The notes below the pieces were generated by a model, which saw nothing but the letters and a program-made list of their open reading frames with translations, did not search any database and was not told the origin of the DNA. 64,000 nt of DNA, taken from positions 1 through 64,000 of the forward strand of contig NZ_JAOBWS010000004.1 of NCBI RefSeq assembly GCF_025245835.1. The letters are read 5' to 3'. Positions 44,303-52,970 of the stretch are shown here, in pieces (position 1 is the first letter of the stretch; the number at the start of each line of letters is the position of its first letter). Origin of the DNA: Rheinheimera sp. 4Y26. GTDB taxonomy: Bacteria; Pseudomonadota; Gammaproteobacteria; Enterobacterales; Alteromonadaceae. Made by a program: the position numbers and the translations under genes.

Positions 44303-44461
44303 ATGGATAAACAATGCGGCTGTTGTGGCCTGCATTGTTGTAATGGAGAACCCGGTTGTTGGAAGCCGGGTTTTTCTGTTTTAAGAGAGCGCTTATTTGT
44401 CGTCCGATTTTGCCAGATACAAAGGTTTATCACGTTGTTGTGTCACTGCAATCATGGCTAA
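44303..44461 (+). CDS. Possible short Cys-rich peptide after eda
   Basis: A 52-codon frame opens 14 bp after eda with MDKQCGCCGLHCCNGEPGCW, six Cys in the first 20 residues and two more later. GAAGAG lies about ten bases upstream. The frame runs through the eda terminator hairpin and then antisense into the 3' end of the MocR-type gene, which argues against a full-length product. It may be chance or a small metal-binding peptide. Confidence 0.2.
   Translation: MDKQCGCCGLHCCNGEPGCWKPGFSVLRERLFVVRFCQIQRFITLLCHCNHG
44349..44376 (+). terminator. Terminator of the zwf-eda operon
   Basis: AACCCGG (44349-44355) and CCGGGTT (44366-44372) form a stem followed by TTTTT, 60 bp after eda. Confidence 0.82.
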
Positions 44462-45853
44462 AGCGGTGTCCAGCGCCGGCCAGAGTTTGGCGTTGAGGCA
44501 CTGGGTTACATTCACCCGCATAAAATTGTCCGCATCCTGCTGCAGGCTAAAATGACTGCCTGGCGCCAGAATAATATGCTGGCGTTCTAAAAGTTCGGTG
44601 AGTTTTTTCGCGCTGACGCCCGCTGGCAACATCAGCCATAACAAATAGCCGCCATCCGGCTGGTGCCAGGGCCTGAAACCACGTTTGACAAATTGACGGC
44701 TGACCTGCGACATGGCGTCCTGCAGTTTTTTGCGCAGTGACTCCAGATGGCGACGATAAGCGCCACCGGTCAGAATTTGATACACAATACGCTCTACAGT
44801 TTGGGAGCTGGAACTGCCGGTGATGAGTTTTAAGTCCGTTAACGAAGCGATTTGCTCCGGGCTGGCGACGATATAACCCACCCGCAAATCAGCTGAAATG
44901 GTTTTTGACAAACTGCCCAAATAAATGCCGCTGCGAAGACCCGTCAAACTGGAATAGCGCAAACTGCTGTGCAGCTCAAAATCGGCATAAATATCATCTT
45001 CTATCAGCAGGCACTGATGTTCTTTTAAAAGCTCCAGTACAGCAAAAGCCTTTTGTGGGCTAACACAGGTGCCCACCGGATTCGACAGCACTGAATTGGT
45101 AATATAGGCTCTGGGTTTTTCTGTTTGCAACAGCGTTGTCATGGCCTGCAGATCCGGGCCGTCTTTGCAGCGCGGCAAGGGCACCACCTTTAAATGGTAC
45201 AGCCTGAGCATGGCAAAAAAATTATAAAAGCCGGGGTCATCCACCAGCACCGCATCACCGGGTTTTAAATACAGCCGTAAACATAAATCCAGCGCATGGG
45301 TGGCGCTGGAGGTTAATAAAATTTGTTGTGGTTCGGTTGGAATATTCAGTTTAGCCAGATGCTCCGCCAGATAACGGCGCAGCGCAATATTGCCCTGCGC
45401 CGGACCGTAGTCAGTGAGGGATTGCCCCTGACGAGCCACTTCGCGCATTGCCTGACGAATGGCATCTGTCGGCAGCCATTCCGGTGTTAACCAGCCAGCT
45501 GCTGGTTTAATGACGGCCGACTCACGTTGCAACGTCTGGCGCATCAAAGCAACTTCATCCGCCAATAAACTCTGACCGGCCTGAGCTTCAGACAACAGCG
45601 CCACCGGCTGGCTTTTGGCGACATAAACGCCGCTACCTGGGCGGCTAACCACCAGCGACTGTGCCGCCAGTCGTTCGTACAGCTCTGCCACTGTGAACTT
45701 ACTGACTTCAAGCCTGGTTGCCAGCTGGCGAATGGAAGGTAGTTTCATGCCCGCAGGCCAAAGCCCGCTGCTGATAGCGTTTTGCGATTGTTGCAATAAT
45801 TGTTTTGACCAGGGTTCCGAGCTGCTTTTGTCCAGCTGCAGTTGAATTGTCAT
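44393..45853 (-). CDS. MocR-type GntR/aminotransferase regulator
   Basis: The 486-residue protein fuses a GntR winged helix (about 5-75; MKLPSIRQLATRLEVSKFTVAELYERL) to a fold-type I PLP aminotransferase domain (about 105-470). The PLP Lys is in YLGSLSKTISADLRVGY, with VLVDDPGFYNFFAMLR and IEDDIYADFEL. MocR regulators control PLP, GABA or transport genes. Start ATG 45853 has AGGAAT upstream. It is divergent from an EamA transporter gene, a common MocR pairing, suggesting it regulates that transporter. Confidence 0.9.
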   Translation of the reverse strand: MTIQLQLDKSSSEPWSKQLLQQSQNAISSGLWPAGMKLPSIRQLATRLEVSKFTVAELYERLAAQSLVVSRPGSGVYVAKSQPVALLSEAQAGQSLLADEVALMRQTLQRESAVIKPAAGWLTPEWLPTDAIRQAMREVARQGQSLTDYGPAQGNIALRRYLAEHLAKLNIPTEPQQILLTSSATHALDLCLRLYLKPGDAVLVDDPGFYNFFAMLRLYHLKVVPLPRCKDGPDLQAMTTLLQTEKPRAYITNSVLSNPVGTCVSPQKAFAVLELLKEHQCLLIEDDIYADFELHSSLRYSSLTGLRSGIYLGSLSKTISADLRVGYIVASPEQIASLTDLKLITGSSSSQTVERIVYQILTGGAYRRHLESLRKKLQDAMSQVSRQFVKRGFRPWHQPDGGYLLWLMLPAGVSAKKLTELLERQHIILAPGSHFSLQQDADNFMRVNVTQCLNAKLWPALDTALAMIAVTQQRDKPLYLAKSDDK

Positions 45854-46001
45854 GGTTATTATTCCTATACAGTTTGGCCGAATAGCTGCCAACTGTCCTG
45901 ATTGTCTGGTGCTTTTGTATTTTATAGTAGCGGCTCTGGTGGTGTTGTAAAGCGATGTTGTCCCCTGATGTTGCAGAGCAGGCGTTGTGCTTTTGTTGCC
46001 T

Positions 46002-46057
46002 TGCTCATGTGCTCATGTGCTCATGTGCTCATGTGCTCATGTGCTCATGTGCTGGTG
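46002..46057. repeat. Octanucleotide tandem repeat TGCTCATG
   Basis: Six perfect copies (46002-46049) and one degenerate copy (TGCTGGTG) lie between the divergent MocR and EamA genes. Eight is not a multiple of three, so copy changes would shift any frame reading through them, or change promoter spacing. Confidence 0.95.
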
Positions 46058-46119
46058 TGCCGTTTTGCCTTGTTGGGGGCTGCGCTAAAAGCGTTTCACC
46101 GCCACACACCACCTTTGAG

Positions 46120-46179
46120 TGAATCAGTGCCTGAATCAGTGCCTGGATCAGTGCGTGAATCGTTAAGTGGATCAGTGCA
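46120..46179. repeat. Imperfect 12-bp tandem repeat, five copies
   Basis: Five 12-bp units of consensus TGAATCAGTGCC lie directly before the ribosome site of the EamA gene. Units 1 and 2 are identical and the others differ at one to several positions. Confidence 0.9.
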
Positions 46180-46189
46180 GGAGCAAATT

Positions 46190-47155
46190 ATGGCAAAGCT
46201 AAACACCCTTCAGGCCACAGCGCTCAATACGGACGCAGTAAGCAATATCGATGCAGCACTTAACACCGATGCAGCAAGTGCCAAGCTGTTATCGGCTCGC
46301 CGGCAATATTGGCAAGGGCTGGCCTGGGGCATGCTGGGCGTATTGATGTTTTCCGGTGGCATTCCGGCAACCAAACTGGCGGTTGCCGAGTTGCCTTCCA
46401 TTTTTGTTGGCGCAGGACGGGCGCTGGTGGCGGCGCTGCTCAGTTTGTTGTTATTGCTGCTGCTGAATCAACCGCTGCCCAAACGCCAGCACTGGAATGG
46501 TCTGCTGGTGGTGGCTTTTGGTGCTGTATTTGCGTATCCGGTGTTATCAGCCATTGCCATGCAAACTGTGGATGCCAGTCATGGCACCCTGGTCAGCAGC
46601 ATTATGCCGCTTTTTACCGCTATTTTTGGTGCCTGGCTCAGTGGTCAGTGGCCCAGAGCAGGTTTTTGGTTGTCGGCTTTGGCCGGTACTGCAGCTGTCA
46701 TGTTGTATGCATCGGCACAAGCGCAGGGCAGTCTGGCATCCGGCGACCTCTGGTTATTATTGGCTTGTTTTTGTTGTGGTTTGAGTTATGCCAAAGGCGC
46801 TTTATTAGCGCGGCAGATGGGCAGCTGGCAGGTGATCTGCTGGGCTTTGGTGTTGTCATTGCCGATTTTGCTGCCCCTGTGTTGGTATACCAGGCCTGAG
46901 CAGCTGAATGTCAGTGCACAAGGCTGGTTTGGTTTTGCTTATCTATCGGTATTTAGCATGTTTCTGGGTTTTTTTGCCTGGTATAAGGGGCTTGCCATGG
47001 GCGGTGTGGCGCAAATCAGTCAGCTACAGCTGCTCACCCCATTTTTGGCGTTCAGCGCTGCCGCGCTCTGGCTTGGCGAAAGTATCAGTGCGCTGGAGTG
47101 GGCGCTGGCGGTTTTTGTGGTGGCGGCCATTGCAGTGGGTCGCAAACTAGCCTGA
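46190..47155 (+). CDS. EamA/DMT superfamily transporter with repeat-bearing leader
   Basis: From ATG 46190 (AGGAG at 46179-46183) the protein has 321 residues. There is a 30-residue hydrophilic leader with an ALNTDAVSNIDAALNTDAAS repeat, then about ten hydrophobic segments in two EamA repeats (MLGVLMFSGGIPATKL; LLACFCCGLSYAKGALLARQ). The frame is also open back to 45902 through the octanucleotide array, but that part has a low-complexity CSCAHVLMCSCAHV reading and no ribosome site. Substrate unknown; it is divergent from a MocR regulator, suggesting an amine or amino acid. Confidence 0.82.
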   Translation: MAKLNTLQATALNTDAVSNIDAALNTDAASAKLLSARRQYWQGLAWGMLGVLMFSGGIPATKLAVAELPSIFVGAGRALVAALLSLLLLLLLNQPLPKRQHWNGLLVVAFGAVFAYPVLSAIAMQTVDASHGTLVSSIMPLFTAIFGAWLSGQWPRAGFWLSALAGTAAVMLYASAQAQGSLASGDLWLLLACFCCGLSYAKGALLARQMGSWQVICWALVLSLPILLPLCWYTRPEQLNVSAQGWFGFAYLSVFSMFLGFFAWYKGLAMGGVAQISQLQLLTPFLAFSAAALWLGESISALEWALAVFVVAAIAVGRKLA

Positions 47156-47285
47156 GGCGGTTATGCTGAGCATTTTACCGGCGCCTTTAACGGGAGCGGG
47201 CAGGCGCCTGCACGCTGGCTGAATGGACAGAACAGTGCAACTGATGACAATTGGGTGAATTTTGCGCAAAACCGGCGCTATTGTT

Positions 47286-47314
47286 TTGTAATTTCTGGCC
47301 AAAAAGCGTATAGT
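47286..47314 (+). promoter_or_regulatory. Sigma-70 promoter of ybiT
   Basis: TTGTAA (47286-47291) and TATAGT (47309-47314) are exactly 17 bp apart, giving a leader of about 100 nt before the GTG start at 47421. Confidence 0.7.
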
Positions 47315-47420
47315 GGCGCGCCTTTTTTAAGGGCATCTGTTGGGTTTGAACAGTTCAACCCAAGCCATTTTTACCACGCTGCAGTTTGTACCTCAGCACC
47401 AAAGCCAGGCGAAATAATCC

Positions 47421-49016
47421 GTGATAGCTACCGCAAATATTACTATGCAATTTGGCGCTAAGCCGCTGTTTGAAAACATCTCCATCAAGTTTGGTTCAGG
47501 TAACCGTTATGGCCTGATTGGCGCCAACGGTTGCGGTAAATCTACTTTTATGAAGATTTTAAGCCGCGAGCTGGAACCCAGTGCCGGTAACGTGATGGTT
47601 GAGCCAAATATGCGTGTGGCCAAGCTGCATCAGGATCAGTTTGCTTTTGAACAATACAGTGTCATTGACACTGTGATCATGGGGCATGCGGAACTGTGGC
47701 AAGTTAAAGCTGAACGGGATCGTATTTATTCCAGCCCGGAAATGAGCGAAGAAGACGGCATGATAGTGGCCGACTTAGAAGTTGCTTTTGGTGAAATGGA
47801 TGGTTACACCGCCGAATCCCGTGCCGGTGAACTGTTATTAGGTGTGGGTATTCCACTGGAGCAGCATTTTGGCCCTATGTCGGCTGTAGCGCCAGGCTGG
47901 AAACTGCGGGTATTACTGGCGCAGGTGCTGTTTGCCAATCCGGATATTATGTTGCTGGACGAACCGACCAACAACTTAGACATTCACACCATCCACTGGC
48001 TGGAAGATGTGTTGTCTGAGCGCAACTGCACCATGATTATTATTTCGCACGACCGTCACTTTTTAAACTCGGTCTGTACCCACATGGCCGATTTGGACTA
48101 CGGTGAGCTGCGGGTTTATCCTGGCAACTATGATGAATATATGTTTGCGGCCACTCAGGCGCGCGAGCGTTTATTGGCCGACAATGCCAAGAAAAAAGCA
48201 CAAATTGCTGAGCTGCAGACTTTCGTCAGCCGCTTCTCTGCCAATGCTTCTAAAGCGCGTCAGGCTACTTCACGTGCTAAACAAATTGACAAAATTCAGT
48301 TAGAAGAAGTCAAAGCATCGAGCCGCGTCAACCCCTTTATCCGTTTTGAGCAGCAAAAGCAGCTGTACCGGATGGCGTTAGAAGTTGAAGGTTTAAACAA
48401 GAGTTTTGGCGATCTGCATTTATTAAAAAACCTCAGCCTGAATATCGAAGTGGGCGAAAAGGTGGCCATTCTGGGTACCAACGGTATTGGTAAATCGACC
48501 TTGTTAAAATGTCTGGTAGGTGATTTAACGCCCGAAGCCGGCACTGTGAAATGGTCAGAAAACTGCAATATCGGTTATTACGCTCAGGATCATGAATACG
48601 AATTTGCTGAAGACATGACGGTATTTGACTGGATGGCGCAGCATAAACAGCCGTCAGACGATGAGCAGGCGGTACGTGGTATTTTAGGCCGTTTGTTGTT
48701 CTCTCAGGATGACATCAAGAAAAAAGTCAAAGTGTTATCCGGTGGTGAAAAAGGCCGGATGTTATTTGGCAAGCTGATGTTGCAAAGACCCAATATCCTG
48801 GTGATGGACGAACCAACCAACCATTTGGATATGGAATCTATTGAGTCACTCAATATGGCGCTGGAGATGTACAAAGGTACCCTGATTTTTGTCAGTCACG
48901 ACCGCGAATTTGTATCTTCACTGGCCACCCGTATTATCGAAATTACTGACAAAGATACCCGCAACTTTGTGGGCTCTTATGATGATTATCTGGCGCAGAC
49001 TTTAGCCCAGGGTTAA
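47421..49016 (+). CDS. ybiT: ABC-F ATPase YbiT
   Basis: The 531-residue ABC-F protein closely matches E. coli YbiT (530): [16 protein letters not shown], Walker [10 protein letters not shown] and GTNGIGKST, Walker [13 protein letters not shown] and [12 protein letters not shown], and the linker with [20 protein letters not shown]. It binds the ribosomal E site and modulates translation. Start is GTG 47421. A terminator follows. The family assignment is very secure. Confidence 0.95.
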   Translation: MIATANITMQFGAKPLFENISIKFGSGNRYGLIGANGCGKSTFMKILSRELEPSAGNVMVEPNMRVAKLHQDQFAFEQYSVIDTVIMGHAELWQVKAERDRIYSSPEMSEEDGMIVADLEVAFGEMDGYTAESRAGELLLGVGIPLEQHFGPMSAVAPGWKLRVLLAQVLFANPDIMLLDEPTNNLDIHTIHWLEDVLSERNCTMIIISHDRHFLNSVCTHMADLDYGELRVYPGNYDEYMFAATQARERLLADNAKKKAQIAELQTFVSRFSANASKARQATSRAKQIDKIQLEEVKASSRVNPFIRFEQQKQLYRMALEVEGLNKSFGDLHLLKNLSLNIEVGEKVAILGTNGIGKSTLLKCLVGDLTPEAGTVKWSENCNIGYYAQDHEYEFAEDMTVFDWMAQHKQPSDDEQAVRGILGRLLFSQDDIKKKVKVLSGGEKGRMLFGKLMLQRPNILVMDEPTNHLDMESIESLNMALEMYKGTLIFVSHDREFVSSLATRIIEITDKDTRNFVGSYDDYLAQTLAQG

Positions 49017-49041
49017 TAGTTAACGCGCTGATGTAAAATTA

Positions 49042-49069
49042 AAAAAAAGCTGCTTTGGCAGCTTTTTTT
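49042..49069 (+). terminator. Terminator of ybiT
   Basis: AAAGCTGC-TTTG-GCAGCTTT with flanking A- and T-runs lies 25 bp after the stop and may also serve the minus-strand gene at 49077. Confidence 0.88.
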
Positions 49070-49076
49070 ATGCGTT

Positions 49077-49577
49077 TTAATCGTCGCCGAGGCCAGAGTT
49101 TTTGCCCTGATGTGAAATCCGGTCTATCACTATGACTGCGGCCAGCAATTGGGCTGTCCATTCGGGGGCATAAATTTCCACGCCATAGGTATCAGACCAG
49201 CTAAACCAGGCTTTGGACACAGAAGCCAATAACCGGCCTTGCTGGCGAATTTGATATTCGTGTTGCCATAAATTACCGCTGATTTCGAGCTCACCCGCAG
49301 GGCCATACACGCTAAAACGGGAGGTCCAGAAGGGCCAAAAGCGTTTTTTAATCAGCCACTCGCTGCCGTCGGCACATAACAAACGGCAGGCTGGCAATAA
49401 AGTTAAATATTTACGTTTAATTTTCAGAAGCTCGCGCCCCCGCATGTCGTACAGTGTCTGACTGCTGGAAATACTAAACAGCTTGCCTTTGGCCTGCAGC
49501 ACCACGGTGCCACGTTCATCCTGAATATCAAAACTGTCGGTCAGGCTGAATATTTTTTGCCGGATCTGGTATTTCAT
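49077..49577 (-). CDS. LURP-one-related protein
   Basis: The 166-residue all-beta protein starts MKYQIRQKIFSLTDSFDIQD and contains GTVVLQAKGKLFSISSSQTLYD, matching the YxjI/LURP-one (Tubby-like) family. No signal peptide is present. AAGGAG is seven bases upstream of ATG 49577; a frame from 49604 is rejected. Function is unknown; the fold is related to membrane-tethered phospholipid-binding proteins. Confidence 0.82.
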   Translation of the reverse strand: MKYQIRQKIFSLTDSFDIQDERGTVVLQAKGKLFSISSSQTLYDMRGRELLKIKRKYLTLLPACRLLCADGSEWLIKKRFWPFWTSRFSVYGPAGELEISGNLWQHEYQIRQQGRLLASVSKAWFSWSDTYGVEIYAPEWTAQLLAAVIVIDRISHQGKNSGLGDD

Positions 49578-49767
49578 CACGTCTCCTTGCGCGTTTTTTT
49601 GCACAATAAATCAATTAACATAAATAAGAAAGACAGGACGCACGCTGCAGGCTGGCCAGCCGTTGCCGTAAAAGTCTGTTGTTTTGCCCCAGTCTGCTTT
49701 GAAGCCGTGGCTTTTTTCCGCTAAGGTAAGCCTGTGATTTTTTTATATAAACTTCAGGGTGATCAGG

Positions 49768-50235
49768 ATGAAAATTAATATTGGTATCGAAGAGCAAGAC
49801 CGTAAAGCCATAGCCGCAGGTTTAGCTGTGCTGCTGGCAGACACTTATACCTTGTATTTAAAAACCCATAATTACCACTGGAACGTAACAGGGCCGATGT
49901 TTCAGGCGCTGCACACTTTATTTGAAACCCAATATACCGAACTGGCGCTGGCGGTAGATTTAATTGCTGAACGTATTCGCGCTCTGGGGGAATTTGCCCC
50001 TGGCTCTTATAAAGAATTTGCCAAACTGACCAGCATTAAAGAAGCCGACGGCCATCTAACTGCTGAAGAGATGATTAAAGATTTAGTCAAAGGTCAGGAA
50101 GCTATTGCTAAAACAGCCCGCTCTATTGTGCCGGTTGCTGATAAAGCCTCTGATGAGCCAACTTTAGATTTATTAACCCAGCGTATGCAGGCGCATGAAA
50201 AAAATGCCTGGATGCTCAGAAGTTTGGTCAGCTAA
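49768..50235 (+). CDS. dps: Dps-like ferritin (DNA protection during starvation)
   Basis: The 155-residue ferritin-like protein has the Dps ferroxidase ligands at the dimer interface: His in HNYHWNVTG, His in [11 protein letters not shown] and Asp/Glu in [10 protein letters not shown]. It should store iron and detoxify peroxide. ATG 49768 follows AGGG by eight bases. The short N-terminus lacks the lysine tail that binds DNA in E. coli Dps, so DNA binding is uncertain. Confidence 0.9.
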   Translation: MKINIGIEEQDRKAIAAGLAVLLADTYTLYLKTHNYHWNVTGPMFQALHTLFETQYTELALAVDLIAERIRALGEFAPGSYKEFAKLTSIKEADGHLTAEEMIKDLVKGQEAIAKTARSIVPVADKASDEPTLDLLTQRMQAHEKNAWMLRSLVS

Positions 50236-50252
50236 GCCTCTGTGCCCGGTGA

Positions 50253-50280
50253 AAAGGACTTCAGTTGAAGTCCTTTTTTT
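50253..50280 (+). terminator. Terminator of the Dps gene
   Basis: AAAGGACTTC-AGTT-GAAGTCCTTT followed by a T-run, 17 bp after the stop. Confidence 0.9.
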
Positions 50281-50576
50281 ATGAAGGTGGTTTTGAAAGG
50301 TTGCTCAGCGCGCTGTTGCAATCTGTTCGGACTGTGGCGCAGCGGATATCCGGAACACTTTTCCTGCTCAAGCTGGCGCTGCTTTAGTTGCAAGCAAAAA
50401 CGTCACTAGCTGCTTAGCTGCTTGATTGGTTCGCTGATTAGCTACGTGATGAGTGGTGTGAAGGCGATAGCGGTAAAGTTGCGGATAAATATTTTATATC
50501 CGGCTGAATTTAGTCTTTTTTTGCCCGATGCCTTGGCATAGGATGGAGTTTCGATGTTGAGCTCCAGGGGAGACTT
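50281..50576. other. Intergenic region before the chemoreceptor pair
   Basis: No gene is seen in these 296 bp. A small inverted repeat (CGGATA...TATCCG, about 50481-50502) lies close to the AT-rich stretch expected for the promoter. Confidence 0.4.
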
Positions 50577-51662
50577 ATGATTTTTAACCGTGCGCTGAAA
50601 GAAGAAAACCAACAACTCAGGCAACAACTGAAAGAACTACAACAACAATATCAGGCCGAACAACAACAAAAAGACCATCAGCTGCAGCAATTGCATCAAG
50701 AGTTGCAGCAATTACAACAGCAACAGGCAAACCAGTCACAGTGGCAACAACAGTCTTTTGCCGGCGCCACAACACTTGCTATGGTGCAACAGACAGTCAA
50801 CCAGCTGGCAGAAAGTCTGATTGATGAAAGAACTGCACTTGCCAGGCTTGAAGATATTTTCGGCCAAACCCAAAGTGCCATCCGCACCTTAGAAACCCGC
50901 TCTGTGCATATTACCGACCACGCCAACCAGAGCGCACAAACTGCTGCTGTGCTGGATGGTACAGCCAGTGCTATCACAGCGCTTATTTCCAGTATTCAGG
51001 AAATTTCAGACCAAACCAACTTACTGGCGCTGAACGCCGCCATTGAAGCGGCCAGGGCAGGTGAAGCTGGCCGTGGTTTTGCCGTGGTGGCCGATGAAGT
51101 CCGTACTCTGGCTGGTAAAGCCAATGAAGCCAGTAAACAAATTGAAAACCTGATCCGTAAAGTTATTGAACAAACCAACAATATCAAGGCTATGGTGCAA
51201 CAGAGCCAGCAAAGCGCAGCCGATATTTCGGTGTCGAGCAGCCAGATTGATCAGGTGGTGAATGAAGTGATCAACCGCTCAGAGGCGATGAAAAAGCTTA
51301 TCCGCACCACCACCACCTTAACTTACCTCAATGGTCTGAAACTGGATTATTTAACTTTTAAAGCTGAGCTTTACCAGGCGCTGCAACAGCACAAAACTTT
51401 GCCGGTGTCGCAAGCGGAGCAAAAATTCCAGAGTTGGTGTGGCGCTGGTGGTTATGGCCATAAACATTATGGCCAGCTCGGTAGCTTTAAAAGCTTAGAA
51501 AGGCCACACCGTGCTATGCATGAAGCTGCGCGTGAAGCACATAAAGCTGCGCTTGAACACAACGAAACCAGAATGAACAGCACGCTGGCGGACGTTGAAT
51601 CGCAGTGTCTGCAGGTTGTTCAGGCCATCACACTGTTACAGCAGGATGTTGCTGCCGCCTGA
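50577..51662 (+). CDS. Soluble chemoreceptor with altered CZB domain
   Basis: The 361-residue cytoplasmic methyl-accepting protein has a Gln-rich coiled coil (about 5-60), a signalling hairpin tip ([22 protein letters not shown], a 22-residue conserved block near 142-163; [16 protein letters not shown]) and a C-terminal CZB-like domain (about 245-345). Of the four CZB zinc ligands, His311 and His315 (RPHRAMH) remain. The first His is Tyr258 and the Cys is Gln282, while a new Cys288 follows the conserved Trp. There is no membrane segment. GGGGAG precedes the ATG. It is a paralogue of the next gene, 95 bp downstream. Confidence 0.9.
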   Translation: MIFNRALKEENQQLRQQLKELQQQYQAEQQQKDHQLQQLHQELQQLQQQQANQSQWQQQSFAGATTLAMVQQTVNQLAESLIDERTALARLEDIFGQTQSAIRTLETRSVHITDHANQSAQTAAVLDGTASAITALISSIQEISDQTNLLALNAAIEAARAGEAGRGFAVVADEVRTLAGKANEASKQIENLIRKVIEQTNNIKAMVQQSQQSAADISVSSSQIDQVVNEVINRSEAMKKLIRTTTTLTYLNGLKLDYLTFKAELYQALQQHKTLPVSQAEQKFQSWCGAGGYGHKHYGQLGSFKSLERPHRAMHEAAREAHKAALEHNETRMNSTLADVESQCLQVVQAITLLQQDVAAA

Positions 51663-51756
51663 AAACCTGCGTTTGATCTAAGACAAAAGTCGTGTTCAAT
51701 ATCTGATGCAAACTGGCCTAACATAGCATGTCAGGCCAGTGTGCACAGAGGTTTAA

Positions 51757-52857
51757 ATGTTTTTCCGCAAGAAGTTACATCAAGAAATCAACCAACTGCA
51801 GCAGCAACTGGTGGAACACAAGCAGCAAGCAATTGCAGAACAACAGCGGCAGCAGCAAGATCTGGTTTTACACAAACACCAGCTTGATGAACAAAAGCAA
51901 CTCTATATCCAGCAACAGCAACTATGTAGCTGTATGTTAAGTGGCAATGTGCTGTTGAGCGCCATCCGCCAGGATCTGGCCGATAATGCAACAACACTGG
52001 CAACAGAGCATCAGTCGTTACAGCAGCTTGACCAATTGTTTCAGCACACAAAATCAGCAGTGGCTGAACTCGACAGCAGGGCGCAGCAAATTACCCGGGA
52101 TGCCGCACAAAGCGCTCAGGTGGCAGCCGTACTTGATGGCACAGCGGGTGCTATTAACCAACTGATTTCCAGTATTCAGGAAATATCTGATCAAACGAAT
52201 TTACTGGCCCTCAATGCAGCAATTGAAGCCGCGAGAGCAGGTGAAGCAGGGCGTGGTTTTGCCGTAGTGGCGGATGAAGTCCGCACACTGGCAGGCAAGG
52301 CGCATCAGGCCAGCAGCCAAATTGAACAACTTATCCGGCAGGTGATGGATCAAACCAGCAACATCCGCCAGATGGTGGCACAAAGTCAACAAAGTGCCGA
52401 TGCAGTGGCATCAAGCTCGCTTCAGATAGATAACGTGGTCAATCAGGTTATTCAGAGTTCTGACCATATGCAAAAAGTGATTGCTGGCTCCGCCACTATT
52501 GCCTTTTTAAACACTGTGAAACTTGATCATGCCGTCTGGAAAACACAAGTCTACAATCTTCTGCAACAACAGAGTTATCAACAAACTCTGACAACCCATA
52601 CAGAATGCCGGTTAGGTCAGTGGTATTTTCAGGGGGAAGGTGCCCGTTTATACGGTAATTTACCTGCTTTTAAGCGACTGGACGGGCCGCACCAGGCAGT
52701 ACACAAAGCAGGTCAGGCCGCATTGGAAGCGGCTTTGCGGGGCGATTTCCCGGGCCTGAGCCAGGCACTCCAGCTGATGGAGCAAAGCAGCATGCAAGTG
52801 ACAAACGCACTGACAGCTTTACAACAGGATGTCATTTTTAATGAGCGGCAACATTGA
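51757..52857 (+). CDS. Soluble chemoreceptor with intact CZB zinc-binding domain
   Basis: The 366-residue protein is built like its upstream paralogue: coiled coil (about 5-55), signalling tip ([19 protein letters not shown]), and a C-terminal CZB domain with all four ligands, His258 (VKLDHAVWK), Cys284 (TECRLGQWY), His312 and His316 (GPHQAVH). CZB domains bind zinc and react with hypochlorite in studied receptors. Cys58 and Cys60 in the N-terminal part are extra. AGAGG lies upstream of the ATG. The pair could form mixed receptors with opposite zinc sensitivity. Confidence 0.92.
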   Translation: MFFRKKLHQEINQLQQQLVEHKQQAIAEQQRQQQDLVLHKHQLDEQKQLYIQQQQLCSCMLSGNVLLSAIRQDLADNATTLATEHQSLQQLDQLFQHTKSAVAELDSRAQQITRDAAQSAQVAAVLDGTAGAINQLISSIQEISDQTNLLALNAAIEAARAGEAGRGFAVVADEVRTLAGKAHQASSQIEQLIRQVMDQTSNIRQMVAQSQQSADAVASSSLQIDNVVNQVIQSSDHMQKVIAGSATIAFLNTVKLDHAVWKTQVYNLLQQQSYQQTLTTHTECRLGQWYFQGEGARLYGNLPAFKRLDGPHQAVHKAGQAALEAALRGDFPGLSQALQLMEQSSMQVTNALTALQQDVIFNERQH

Positions 52858-52918
52858 GCTGACTGGCAAATCAGCGGGATAAAGCCTTCAGTGAGCTAAA
52901 GCCGGGTTCACGCGCAAT

Positions 52919-52948
52919 ACCGGCGTTTTCATCAGCCAAAACGCCGGC
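52919..52948. other. Hairpin between chemoreceptor and S41 peptidase genes
   Basis: CCGGCGTTTT (52920-52929) and AAAACGCCGG (52938-52947) form a 10-bp stem in the convergent gap. No T-run follows the stem on either strand, so it may only stabilise mRNA ends. Confidence 0.5.
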
Positions 52949-52970
52949 AACTTACCACATAACTTCAGCT

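Noticed and set aside
45902-46189. N-terminal extension of the EamA transporter through the octamer repeat
   Set aside because: No ribosome site, low-complexity Cys/His reading, and a strong AGGAG before ATG 46190. Kept only as a possibility in the repeat finding.
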